A stretch of DNA of 64,000 nt from Bacteroidota bacterium. Its GTDB lineage: Bacteria > Bacteroidota > Bacteroidia > Cytophagales > Cyclobacteriaceae. Under the pieces are notes generated by a model, which ran no database searches, had not been told where the DNA came from, and was given only the letters and a program-made list of their open reading frames with translations. A program made the position numbers and the translations under genes. Within the stretch, counting starts at the first letter, position 1. The number at the start of each line of letters is the position of its first letter. Of the stretch, positions 1 through 9,677 are shown one piece after another. The stretch is from assembly GCA_018266055.1 (NCBI GenBank), contig JAFDYT010000002.1:143657-207656 (forward strand), read 5' to 3'.

Positions 1-3000
1 CCTGTAGCGGGCAGGTTGATGATGTAGAAGGTTTCGTTCTTGCCGTCGTTATTCGGTGTGAAGATGTTTGGAATGAACAGCTTCTGGTCGAAGCCGATGT
101 ACGCTCTGTTGTTCACCAGGTCGTATGTTTTCACGCATCCCAGCGTATCGCGGATGAACAACCGATAATCACCGGCATAGAGATTATTGGCGTCGAATTC
201 GATCTTGAGGGTTGTGTTGTTGCGCGGCACATTGACCCATAGGGAATCGAACGCCTGATGATTTTTCTGTCCCTGAATTTGCGGATCGATCAGTTGCAGC
301 ATCACCTGGTACGGTTGCTCACCACTTTCTTTGATGCCAATCTGCATAGACCCTGTCGGGTGATTGAGCAACGAAGGAGTGCGCGTTATGAACAGCGTGT
401 CGAGTGTGGCCGTGGCTCCGGAAATACTGAACGACTTAAAGGCCGACGAAATAGGAGCGGCACAACCTGACGTTGCCGATTGATCCTGGAACAAATGAAT
501 CTGATAGCTTCCGCTGGTCAACGGCGAAAGGAAAACACTATCCAGCGCCTGAAGTTGTGTGATCGTGCCACTTAATACCACATTGCCCTGGCTGAGGATT
601 TCGTAGCTGTAATTCACAGCGCCTAATCCTTTGATGCCATACACATTGACTTCGCCCGGTGTCTCAAAGCAGGTGTAGTTCTTGGCTTTCAAACTAAAAT
701 CAACCGCCGTAGGTCCGCCACTTATCGACACGAGTGTGCGCGTAGGACAAAGCGCCCCCGACGGTTTGGCCACGACATAATAGATGCCCTGCGAAAGTCC
801 GGAGAAAGTTACCGGCGTGCTTCCCGCTGACACGACCGTTTGCATCGTGGTCGGATCATTGATCGGATCGGTAGTGATACCGATGTTAAATGTGCCTGAC
901 GACGTAATGGTCGCCACTACGGATCCATTGTTTCCACTACCGCTGCAATCCGGACCTGTTACCAGCGTGGTAAAGTTGACAAGGCCAGGGAAATTGACTG
1001 TTACTTTGAAATACTTGCTGCATCCGTTCGCATCGATAATCGTGAATTTGTGAATGCCACCCGAAAGACCGGTAAAGGTATTGGCGTTAGGCAACGCCGC
1101 ATAGTCAACGCTATCCAATCGATACGTGTAAGCGCCTGTGCCTCCCGTGATGGTACCCACCTGAATGGTTCCATCGTTGTTGGTACACGAAGCATCCTGC
1201 ACCGTGAAAGTAGTGGCAATGTCAGCAGGTTGTGAGATCGTTACCGATACCGATGCATTGCATGGATCAGATGAATTTCTTCGCACACTGATCACCCTTG
1301 TAAATGAAGGAGCTGCTCCGGCTGGTATACCGGTGATCTGATTGCCAGCCGTGAAGTTATTCCAGTTGACTCCATCCACCGACCATTGCAAAAGGTTTCC
1401 TGTTTCGCCAGGAACATCCAGTGTTACTGCGCCGGTCGCGCTGCCGTAGCAAGTTGCATTGATTGGATTGGTGGCCACCGGTGTGCCCACCGTACCCGAC
1501 TGATCGACGGTCACCTGGCCGCTCTTTGTACAGCTAGGATCGCCATAGATAATCGAGTAGGTATAAACCCCTACCGGAATATTGGTAAACAATGGATTGT
1601 TGAAATTGGTAAGCGCCACTGTGTTGTTGGTAGTAGAAATACCTTGAATGGTAATTGACACACCCACATTATTCACAGCAGGAACTGCAGGGTTGATTAC
1701 AAAATTGATCTGGCCATCAGAGTTTGTACACGTTGCAGGCGAAGGCGTTGGTGTAATTACCACAGTAGCACAAGTGCCTGTTCCGCCTCCACCGCCAGAG
1801 CAGAGAGGGTCGGTGGCTAAAAGTACTGTAACTGATACCGTGCTTGTCAATTGAGCTGTACACGTTCCGCCTCCAGTTGCCAACACATTGAAGGTAGTTG
1901 TCGACGACAGATTTCCGGTAGGAAGATTGATGCTTGCTCCTGTTCCTGCCACTGCAGAGCCAATAGCATTGTTGTTCGAATTATCTCTCAACTGATAGCT
2001 TACGCCAACCTCTGAAGCGGCCACCTGAATGTTCGTGCCCGTGCCTGTACATACCGATCCGTTTTGCGCGGTAACGGTTAAAGATGAGTTTGGCTGCATG
2101 TTCACCGTCACCGTCGCAAGATTTGTTAACTGTGCAGAACATGTTCCTGTTGAGCCCAACACGTTATAGGTTGTAGTGGCGTTGATATTTCCAGTCGAAA
2201 GATTTATCGTCGCACCAGTTCCTGCCACAACACCGCCAATGGCTGTGTTGGTAGCGTTGTCTCTCAATTGATAGTTAACTCCAACCTCTGAATTTTGAAC
2301 CTGAACGAAAGTAGCAGTGCCTGAGCAAATCGTAGCAGGGCTGGCCGCTACAGTTAATCCTGTATTGATGCTTCCGCCAACCGTCACTGCTACAGTGTTA
2401 GTCAACTGTGCAGGAGTACAAGTTCCGCTGGTCGCCAAGACATTGAAGGTTGTATTGGCTGCCAGAGCTCCGGTAGGTAAGTTGATGGTTCCGCCTGTTC
2501 CAACCACAGGAGTACCTATGTTAGTGTTAGACGCATCACGCAATTGATAGCTAACATTCAATTCAGAGTTAGCTACTGTAATATTTGTCGATGCTCCTGT
2601 ACAAACCGGGTTAAGAGTGGCTGAGGTGGCCAGCGTAAGATTTGGAGTAGCGCTTACTGTAATCGAGGCCGTGTTGGTAAGTTGAATAGAGCAAGAGCCA
2701 TTCGAGGCAACAATATAGAATGAAGTGTTTGCAATAAGTCCGTTGGCAAACAGATCGATGGTCGCTCCTGTTCCGGCCACAGCGCTTCCCACGTTGGCGT
2801 TGGTAGCACTATTTACCAATTGATAGTTCACTCCAACTTCAGAGGCAGCCACCTGAATATCCGCATTGCTTCCCGAACAGATGGTAGAACTTACCGGCGT
2901 CACGGTAAGCCCTGCGTTGATGGTGCCACTCACAGTAATGGCAACCGTGTTGGTAAGTTGCACCGGCACGCAGGCACCGCTGGTAGCGAGTACATTAAAT

Positions 3001-6000
3001 GTTTCATTGCTATTCAGCACTCCGGTCGGCAAATTGATGGTGCCTCCCGTTCCTGCTACAGCAGCACCCACTGAATTATTAAGATGATCTCGCAATTGAT
3101 AAGAGACTCCCACTTCTGACAAACTAACCGTTACCTGAGTAGATCCTCCCGTGCAAAGAGGATTCAACACAGCACCTACGGTAAGCCCGATATTTGGATT
3201 GATGTCCACATTCACCGTGGCCAGATTTGTCAATTGCACTGAGCATGATCCGCTAGCCGCAAGAATATTAAAAGTTGTATTCGATGAAAGGTTACCGGTA
3301 GGAAGATTGATAACGGCACCCGTGCCCGGCACTGCGCTACCGATCAGCGCATTGTTTGAATTATCGCGAAGTTGATACGTTACCCCATTCTCAGATGCTG
3401 CCACCTGAATGGTCGTGCTGCTACCGGTACAAACCGACGCCGCCAGCGGCGTGACAGTCAATGCTTGATTAATCGTACCACCCACAGTCACAGTGGCTGT
3501 ATTGTTCAGTTGAGCAGGTGTACATACACCGCGGGTTGCCAATACATTGAATGTAGTAGTAGCAGCCAGCGCACCGGTAGGCAAGCTTAACGTGCCTCCA
3601 TTTCCGTTAGCCGCTGTGCCAATGTTTGTATTCGAAGCATCACGCAATTGATAGCTCACGCCGATTTCTGAGTTGGCCACATCGATGGTGGTACTGCCTC
3701 CGGTACACAGTGGGCTGATCGCAGCGGTTACACCCAGCGTCAGCGTAGGAGGTGTATCCACATTTACAGTTACTGTTGACGTGCCCAACGTACCTGCACA
3801 ATTTGCATCCTTTACAGAAAGCAAAGTATAGGTTGTATTCGACGAAGGCGTGATCGGTATAGTAAATGGAGTGAAAATAGAACTTACATTATTGAATGTG
3901 GTAGTTCCGTCGGTGAAGCTGAACGTCCATGGAGATGTGCCTGTAAATGCGACCGAAAGATTTGCACTTGAACCGGAGCACACAGCAGATGGTCCACTGA
4001 TGTCTGCGGTCGGTGTAGTGTAAATGGTCACTACGGCAGAACCTGTTATTGATGGGCTTGGTGCTGTCACCACGCATCCATTCGTATTATCAGTGATACT
4101 GAAAATTGTATATGTTGTAGTAATTGCCGGAGTTACCGATGCAGTGGCACCGGTGCTAATTCCCGCTAAGGTAAAATTGCTGGTGCCGTCGGTGTACACC
4201 ACGTCAAACGTACCGGCAGGAAGTGTGAAAGTAAGGTTGGTGCTTTGTCCGGGACAAAGAGAAACTGTACCGCTGATAGAACCGGTAGGGCTTGGGTTTA
4301 CGGTAATGTCACCACTGCCGGTAATATTAGGATCGGGTGCTGTGAGCACACAGCCTGAGCCGTTGTCTTTCACACTTACAATAGTGTAGGAAACAGATGT
4401 AGTAGGGCTAACAGAAACAGTACCACCAGTCACCACACCTGCGGCAAGAAAATTGGTGGTCCCGTCGGTATAAGTTATATCATAGGTAGGCCCTGCACCA
4501 CTTAGCGTGAACGTAAGGTTAGTGCTTTGACCACTGCAGATGGTAGCCGTAGCGGAAACGTCGGCAGTGATTTGTGTCGGGCTGTCGTTGATGACAGTTC
4601 CGGTTAATGTAGCCGTACATCCACTGGTTACATCGGTGACTGTCACATCATACGATCCCGAAGAAAGGGCGGCAATATTTTGTGTGCTGGCTGTGTAGGG
4701 CGATGCCGTTTTAGTCCAGGCATACGTATAATTAGGTCCACCACCCACTACAGTTAAGTCAATCGCACCATTAAACGGCGCTACGCAATTTGAATTGTCA
4801 GTGGGGCTGGTGGAAAGCGCCAGCACCGGAGTATTATCTCCGACCACAAAAGTTTGCAATACAGAGCATCCCGAAGTTGGATCCGTCACCGTCACGTCAT
4901 AGTTGCCGCTGTTCAGCGCCGATATATTCTGACTGGTAGACGTGAAGCCACCAGGGCCAGTCCACGAAAATGTAGGCACGCCAAGTGATCCGCTTGTGCT
5001 TATGGTCAAGGAACCATCGTAAGGCGAAGTACATTTGTCGTTGTCAGTTTCAGCAAGCTGAGTAACTGTTATCGCCGGTGAATTGTCGTTAACCGTAAGC
5101 ACCGACAGCGATACAGAACATCCGGAAGCAGGATCCGTTACCGTCACGTCATAACTATCCGGCGGCAGGTTGCTGATATTCTGAGAGGATGAAGAATAAC
5201 CTCCGGGGGTAGTCCAGGCAATGGTGAGCGGGCCAACGGCACCTGTAATGGCCAGACTGATTGCTCCGTTAAATGGTGCGATACAGCGCGTGTTATCAGT
5301 GATGGTAGGAGTTACAGTGAGATTAGCAACATTCACATTGTACACAGTAGCTGCCGTAACACAACCGCTGCCATCGGTATAGCTTACGCTGACGGTCTGA
5401 GGGCCAGCTGCATTCCAGTCGATGTCAACATTATCGCCATTATTATTTGAGATCGTACCTCCTGCCGAGACAGTCCAGGTATAGCCTGACATTCCCGTAT
5501 CGGAAGCATAATTATTTCCGGTAGATCCAAGGCAGGCTACTGAAGGACCTGTTATTGTAGGTGTTGCGGCTGTATTTACAGTAACAAAAGCTGAGCCACT
5601 AGGAACCACAGAACAGCCGTTGGCGTCAGTGACATTACCAACAATTGAATACGTAACAGTAGCCAGCGGCGAAACAGGGATTGCTGTGCCGCTAACGTAA
5701 GAGGTCACAGAACCAACTCCGTTATTGATGGTGAAACTATACGGTGATGTTCCACCGACAATTGTTACTGTAAGGTCAGTTGAAGTTCCTTTGCAAATTG
5801 TATTATCTCCACTAAGCACAGCACTCGTAGGCGAAGGATTAACAGTAACTGTAGCTGCACTGCCGGCTGCACCGGTACAATTGGCATCAGCCACAGCGGT
5901 GATGGTATAGGTAGTAGTGGCCGCAGGAGAAACATTCACTGTGTGACCTGTGGAAATTCCGACAAGGTTAACTGGAGTGACACCGTCAGTGTACGTGACA

Positions 6001-9000
6001 TTAAAAGGACCCGTACCGGTAAGTGTAAATGTCAATGTGCTGGAACTGCCGGCACATATTGGTGAAGGTGAAGCGGCAATGGTTGCAGTCGGAATGGCGT
6101 TCACGGTCATTGTAACCGTATTGCTTGTCGCCGTTGCAGATGTCACGCAAGTAAGGCTGCTCGTCAGCACTACGCTGATCACGTCACCGTTAGCAAGTGC
6201 TGCATCAGAATAAGTGGTACCGCCCGCGCCAACATTCGATCCGTTCTTTTTCCATTGGTAAGTCGGTGATCCGCCTCCATTGGTTGGAGTCGCTGTGAAG
6301 GTGACGTTTGTGCCCGAACAAATCGTTGAGCCTGGTGCCGCAGCAATACTCACCGATGGAGTCACGATTGCTGTTACGGTCATTGTAATCGTGTTGCTCG
6401 ACGCGGTAGCTGAAGTCACGCACGTGAGACTGCTGGTAAGCACAACGCTGATAACATCACCATTCACTAATGCGGCATCGGAATAAGTGGTTCCGCCTGT
6501 CCCAACATTTACACCGTTCTTCTTCCATTGATAAGTAGGTGCTCCACCACCATTGGTTGGCGTTGCAGTAAACGTCACGTTGACGCCGGCGCAAATGCTT
6601 GAACCAGGACTTGCTGATATAGCTACCGAAGGAGTAACATTCGGTGTTACCGTCATGGTGATGGTGTTGCTTGTGGCTGTTGCTGAGGTAACGCAGGTGA
6701 GGCTGCTGGTAAGTACTACGCTGATCACATCGCCATTGGCTAATGTAGCATCAGAATACGTCGTACCTCCTGCCCCTACATTTACACCGTTCTTTTTCCA
6801 TTGATACGTTGGCGATCCGCCACCATTGGTAGGGACGGCAGTAAATGTCACGTTGACTCCGGCGCAAATGCTTGATCCAGGACTTGCCGATATGGATACC
6901 GAAGGTGTTACGTTCGGCGTCACGGTCATCGTAATGGTATTGCTGGTAGCGGTAGGGCTTGTCACGCACACTATGCTGCTGGTCATGACCACGCTGATCA
7001 CATCACCGTTGGCCAATGCCGCGTCTGAATAGGTTGTGCCTCCAGTTCCTACATTGACTCCATTTTTCTTCCATTGGTAAGTGGGTGCGCCACCGCCGTT
7101 GGTTGGCGTTGCGGTAAACGTCACGTTCACGCCAGCACAAATGCTTGAACCAGGACTCGCTGATATAGAGACGGACGGAGTAACATTAGCCGTTACTGTA
7201 ACGCTGATTGGGTTGCTCACACTCGTACAGCCAGTGACTGTATTCTTTACATACAAAAGGCCATTGTAGGTAGCTGCTGCTAAAGGAATATTTGAAATTG
7301 TGATCGGTGAAGCAGGTAGTGCCGTAAGAGCCACATCCGATAATCCGGCTGCATTAGAGGCTGCATCCCAGTCAATCGAATACTGTGTTGGGCTTCCGGT
7401 AGTGGCGCTGTACGTCAGTGTGCTTGACGTAGTGCCAGAACAAACTCCCGGGATTGATCCTAAAGTTATTGTCGGCAAAGCAGTCACCGTCATGGTGATG
7501 GTGTTGCTGGTAGCTGTGGCTGATGTAACACAAGCCAGACTGCTTGTCATGACCACGCTGATTACATCGCCATTGACCAAGGCTGCATCAGAATAAGTTG
7601 CTCCACCCACACCGACATTCACTCCGTTCTTTTTCCACTGATAGGTAGGTGCACCTCCTCCGTTGGTTGGTGTTGCTGTAAAGGTGACATTTACACCGGC
7701 ACAAATACTTGTGCCCGGGCTCGCGGCTATAGATACAGACGGTGTTACGGTAGGTGTCACCGTCATGGTGATCGTATTACTAGTTGCTGTCGCACTGGTT
7801 ACACACGCAATGCTGCTGGTCATTACCACGCTGATTACATCGCCGTTGGCAAGTGCGGCATTTGAGTACGTGGTTCCACCGGCGCCAACATTCACACCAT
7901 TCTTTTTCCATTGATACGTCGGGGCTCCGCCACCATTGGTGGGAACAGCCGTAAAGGTGACATTAACACCTGAGCAAATGCTGGATCCAGGGCTGGCTGA
8001 AATAACCACAGAAGGCGTTACGTTGGCAGTAACGGTCATGGTGAGGGTATTGCTGGTAGCTGTTGGCGTGGTTACGCACACCAAACTGCTTGTCATCACT
8101 ACGCTGATTACATCGCCGTTAGCTAGAGCTGCATCCGAATAGGTTGCTCCGCCCACACCGACGTTGACACCGTTCTTTTTCCACTGATAGGTAGGCGCTC
8201 CTCCTCCGTTGGTAGGTGTTGCTGTAAAGGTGACATTTACACCGGCGCAAATACTTGTGCCCGGGCTCGCGGCTATGGAGACCGAAGGTGTGACATTGGC
8301 TGTCACAGTCACGCTAATCGCATTCGAAGCGCTAATACAACCCGTGGCTGAGTTTCTTGCATACAACAGTCCATTGTATGTGGCCGCCGCCGCGGGAATG
8401 TTTGAAATCGTAATGGGTGAAGCGGGTAGCGCAGTCAGACCCACATCGGTTAGTCCGGCGGCATTGGCGGTTGCATCCCAATCAATCGTGTACTGATCGG
8501 GACTGCCCGTAGTAGCGCTATAACTTAGTGTGCTGGTGGTGGTGCCTGAACACACTCCAGGAATTGACCCTAATGAAATAGACGGAGATGCGGTGTTGAT
8601 TACAATTGGACCCAGGTTTGCAGAGCAATGCGTATTGGCATCATTGACCACTACGGAATAACTCCCGGAGGCAATATTCGAAAGATCCTGGGTTCCCGGA
8701 TCGACAAATCCGCTAGGTCCAGTCCATGTGTAGGTATAATTGCCCGAACCACCCGATGGAGTAATATCAATGGCACCGTTAAATGGCGTACAGGTGGTCA
8801 CATCCGTTTTGGAAGTCAGTACTACCGAAACATTGGAATAAAGCAAGATCGTAGCACTTGAGCTATTGCTACCGTTGTCATCTGACACGACCACTAAATA
8901 GGAGACGCCCGCCCCAGACCCTTTCAGGTTTGTGACTGAGAAGGGGGTTCCAACCGAAAGGGTAAGTGGCCCGATGGGTGGTCCGCTGCTGAACACGAAA

Positions 9001-9173
9001 GCGCTAATGGCGCCTGTCGCAGAAGTGACGTTAATATCGAACGACCCATTTTGCAGGGCATTGCACGCATCCTTTTTATTCTGAAGTGTGAAAACAGGCT
9101 GTGCAATACTTGCCAGACTTACAAGCAGGAATGCAGCGACAAAAAACGTGGAAAGTAAACCGGATTTGCTCAT
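1..9173 (-). CDS. Giant Ig-like/SprB-like repeat surface protein with T9SS type B sorting domain (3' end beyond window)
   Basis: From the ATG at 9173 the frame stays open for 3,057 codons to the window edge. I checked the phase at several modules (8726, 6260, 5477, 4718, 3650, 1385). Residues 1-25 are a signal peptide ending in SIAQ. Going towards the C-terminus there is a SprB-like module with the YTYTWTGPSGF pattern (about 8.8-8.6 kb), then 97- and 91-residue Ig-like modules carrying YQWKKNG (8.6-6.1 kb), mixed Ig/PKD-like and SprB-like modules (6.1-3.8 kb), seven 92-residue modules carrying YQLRD (3.76-1.83 kb) and further modules. The last visible residues contain IPNIFTPNNDGKNETF, the start of the gliding-motility-associated C-terminal (CHU_C, T9SS type B) domain, so about 65 residues should lie outside the window. 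Family knowledge: such proteins are exported by T9SS and attached to or released from the cell surface. Adhesion or gliding is the likely role, but the ligand is unknown. It starts 3 bp after the stop of the small secreted gene at 9177-9515. Confidence 0.93.
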   Translation of the reverse strand, partial: MSKSGLLSTFFVAAFLLVSLASIAQPVFTLQNKKDACNALQNGSFDINVTSATGAISAFVFSSGPPIGPLTLSVGTPFSVTNLKGSGAGVSYLVVVSDDNGSNSSSATILLYSNVSVVLTSKTDVTTCTPFNGAIDITPSGGSGNYTYTWTGPSGFVDPGTQDLSNIASGSYSVVVNDANTHCSANLGPIVINTASPSISLGSIPGVCSGTTTSTLSYSATTGSPDQYTIDWDATANAAGLTDVGLTALPASPITISNIPAAAATYNGLLYARNSATGCISASNAISVTVTANVTPSVSIAASPGTSICAGVNVTFTATPTNGGGAPTYQWKKNGVNVGVGGATYSDAALANGDVISVVMTSSLVCVTTPTATSNTLTMTVTANVTPSVVISASPGSSICSGVNVTFTAVPTNGGGAPTYQWKKNGVNVGAGGTTYSNAALANGDVISVVMTSSIACVTSATATSNTITMTVTPTVTPSVSIAASPGTSICAGVNVTFTATPTNGGGAPTYQWKKNGVNVGVGGATYSDAALVNGDVISVVMTSSLACVTSATATSNTITMTVTALPTITLGSIPGVCSGTTSSTLTYSATTGSPTQYSIDWDAASNAAGLSDVALTALPASPITISNIPLAAATYNGLLYVKNTVTGCTSVSNPISVTVTANVTPSVSISASPGSSICAGVNVTFTATPTNGGGAPTYQWKKNGVNVGTGGTTYSDAALANGDVISVVMTSSIVCVTSPTATSNTITMTVTPNVTPSVSISASPGSSICAGVNVTFTAVPTNGGGSPTYQWKKNGVNVGAGGTTYSDATLANGDVISVVLTSSLTCVTSATATSNTITMTVTPNVTPSVAISASPGSSICAGVNVTFTATPTNGGGAPTYQWKKNGVNVGTGGTTYSDAALVNGDVISVVLTSSLTCVTSATASSNTITMTVTAIVTPSVSIAAAPGSTICSGTNVTFTATPTNGGGSPTYQWKKNGSNVGAGGTTYSDAALANGDVISVVLTSSLTCVTSATATSNTVTMTVNAIPTATIAASPSPICAGSSSTLTFTLTGTGPFNVTYTDGVTPVNLVGISTGHTVNVSPAATTTYTITAVADANCTGAAGSAATVTVNPSPTSAVLSGDNTICKGTSTDLTVTIVGGTSPYSFTINNGVGSVTSYVSGTAIPVSPLATVTYSIVGNVTDANGCSVVPSGSAFVTVNTAATPTITGPSVACLGSTGNNYASDTGMSGYTWTVSAGGTISNNNGDNVDIDWNAAGPQTVSVSYTDGSGCVTAATVYNVNVANLTVTPTITDNTRCIAPFNGAISLAITGAVGPLTIAWTTPGGYSSSSQNISNLPPDSYDVTVTDPASGCSVSLSVLTVNDNSPAITVTQLAETDNDKCTSPYDGSLTISTSGSLGVPTFSWTGPGGFTSTSQNISALNSGNYDVTVTDPTSGCSVLQTFVVGDNTPVLALSTSPTDNSNCVAPFNGAIDLTVVGGGPNYTYAWTKTASPYTASTQNIAALSSGSYDVTVTDVTSGCTATLTGTVINDSPTQITADVSATATICSGQSTNLTFTLSGAGPTYDITYTDGTTNFLAAGVVTGGTVSVSPTTSVSYTIVSVKDNGSGCVLTAPDPNITGSGDITVNPSPTGSISGTVSLCPGQSTNLTFTLPAGTFDVVYTDGTSNFTLAGISTGATASVTPAITTTYTIFSITDNTNGCVVTAPSPSITGSAVVTIYTTPTADISGPSAVCSGSSANLSVAFTGTSPWTFSFTDGTTTFNNVSSIFTPFTIPITPSSNTTYTLLSVKDANCAGTLGTSTVTVNVDTPPTLTLGVTAAISPLCTGGSTTIDVANSEIGVSYQLRDASNTNIGTAANGNGGTLSLPTGALAATTTFNVLATRGVCTPAQLNNTATVTVGGTINQALTVTPLAASVCTGSSTTIQVAASENGVTYQLRDNSNNALIGSAVPGTGAVINLPTGNLSSNTTFNILAASGSCSVQLTNLATVNVDINPNIGLTVGAVLNPLCTGGSTQVTVSLSEVGVSYQLRDHLNNSVGAAVAGTGGTINLPTGVLNSNETFNVLATSGACVPVQLTNTVAITVSGTINAGLTVTPVSSTICSGSNADIQVAASEVGVNYQLVNSATNANVGSAVAGTGATIDLFANGLIANTSFYIVASNGSCSIQLTNTASITVSATPNLTLATSATLNPVCTGASTNITVANSELNVSYQLRDASNTNIGTPVVGTGGTINLPTGALAANTTFNVLATSGTCTPAQLTNTVAVTVGGSINTGLTVAASPATICSGTATFVQVQNSEVGVNYQLRDNATNTAIGGVVAGTGATINLSTGNINATTTYNVLGSTGTCSAQLTNLATVTVNMQPNSSLTVTAQNGSVCTGTGTNIQVAASEVGVSYQLRDNSNNNAIGSAVAGTGASINLPTGNLSSTTTFNVLATGGGTCTAQLTSTVSVTVLLATDPLCSGGGGGTGTCATVVITPTPSPATCTNSDGQINFVINPAVPAVNNVGVSITIQGISTTNNTVALTNFNNPLFTNIPVGVYTYSIIYGDPSCTKSGQVTVDQSGTVGTPVATNPINATCYGSATGAVTLDVPGETGNLLQWSVDGVNWNNFTAGNQITGIPAGAAPSFTRVISVRRNSSDPCNASVSVTISQPADIATTFTVQDASCTNNDGTIQVGTITGGTGAYTYRLDSVDYAALPNANTFTGLSGGIHKFTIIDANGCSKYFKVTVNFPGLVNFTTLVTGPDCSGSGNNGSVVATITSSGTFNIGITTDPINDPTTMQTVVSAGSTPVTFSGLSQGIYYVVAKPSGALCPTRTLVSISGGPTAVDFSLKAKNYTCFETPGEVNVYGIKGLGAVNYSYEILSQGNVVLSGTITQLQALDSVFLSPLTSGSYQIHLFQDQSATSGCAAPISSAFKSFSISGATATLDTLFITRTPSLLNHPTGSMQIGIKESGEQPYQVMLQLIDPQIQGQKNHQAFDSLWVNVPRNNTTLKIEFDANNLYAGDYRLFIRDTLGCVKTYDLVNNRAYIGFDQKLFIPNIFTPNNDGKNETFYIINLPAT
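1825..3760 (-). repeat. Seven tandem 276-bp (92-residue) protein repeats
   Basis: The motif encoding YQLRD falls at 1989, 2265, 2541, 2817, 3093, 3369 and 3645, exactly 276 bp apart each time. Two module types alternate as A-B-A-B-A-B, followed by one more B. Type A has CTGGST-like text after its opening strand and ends near CTPAQLTNT. Type B has VAASEVGV and ends near CSxQLTN. The true higher-order unit is therefore 552 bp. All units keep the reading frame of the giant surface protein. Each module has two conserved cysteines, which could form a disulfide after export. Confidence 0.9.
6100..8590 (-). repeat. 273-bp Y modules and 291-bp X modules in a 1,110-bp super-repeat
   Basis: The YQWKKNG codons recur near 6245, 6518, 6791, 7064, 7627, 7900 and 8173, that is, 273 bp apart within groups of four and three. 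Each group is preceded (protein order) by a 291-bp X module, at about 8590-8300 and 7480-7190. Corresponding X positions lie 1,110 bp apart (8410 and 7300), which equals X plus three Y. Stretches 546 bp apart (about 7600-7740 and 8145-8285) are nearly identical at the DNA level, a sign of recent duplication or gene conversion. Confidence 0.88.
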
Positions 9174-9176
9174 TCG

Positions 9177-9515
9177 TTACTTGATCATGAATTCGAAATG
9201 CTTCTGACAAAAATTATCCTGCTCTCTTTTCCCGTTCACAACCAATGTATAGGCGCCTTTTTTTAATCCTTTGATTTCGGCCTCCTGAATATCTTTCAGA
9301 TAAAACTGCTTTGGGCCAATCAAAGTCAGTATAAAGGAGGAACCGGATTGGCCATTGAAGTTGATTTTTACAGAGCCATTTTCAGCCTCATTTGAAGCCT
9401 GAAACACCTCTATGGAAGCTTTAACTTCCTTGCAATCCGACTGTGCGAGGCAAATTCCGCCGGTAAAAAGGAGGGCCAGCGTTAAGTAATTGCCCAAAAA
9501 GCGTTTAGCACCCAT
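9177..9515 (-). CDS. Small secreted protein, likely partner of the giant surface protein
   Basis: This 112-residue protein starts at the ATG at 9515 (MGAKRFLG). The frame is open upstream to 9644, but that start would bury the signal peptide, so I chose the internal one. Residues 1-24 form a signal peptide (hydrophobic LALLFTGGICLAQ). The mature part holds a pattern like one SprB/PKD-type module: a short acidic stretch, a GxVKINFNG strand and a GAYTLVVNG strand near the end. No T9SS sorting domain is seen. Only 3 bp separate its stop from the start of the giant repeat protein, so the two are almost certainly co-transcribed, with this gene first. A role as a periplasmic or surface partner is inference. 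Confidence 0.75.
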   Translation of the reverse strand: MGAKRFLGNYLTLALLFTGGICLAQSDCKEVKASIEVFQASNEAENGSVKINFNGQSGSSFILTLIGPKQFYLKDIQEAEIKGLKKGAYTLVVNGKREQDNFCQKHFEFMIK

Positions 9516-9677
9516 ACTATGAATTAGTAATTCAAAAAAATTATATCGGTTAGATAGCTTACAAAGAGCTAATGTAACCCTTATTTTACCCGTAAAGATG
9601 ACTGAAATCAAGCAAACGACCAATTGATTAATTGGCTTACCCAATACAAGTAATATTAAATGAGAAAAATGAAGATT

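Noticed and set aside
1825-8590. Regular repeats that might suggest a CRISPR or satellite array
   Set aside because: Periods of 273, 276 and 291 bp are multiples of three, keep frame and encode Ig-like modules. There are no short repeats with unique spacers.
258-8861. Many plus-strand open frames of 60-121 codons with similar sequences
   Set aside because: They are antisense shadows of the minus-strand giant repeat gene. Their repeated appearance merely mirrors the 273- and 276-bp repeats.
9620-9635. Palindrome CCAATT-GATT-AATTGG upstream of the small secreted gene
   Set aside because: The stem is AT-rich and short, with no T-run and no known operator match. It could be chance.
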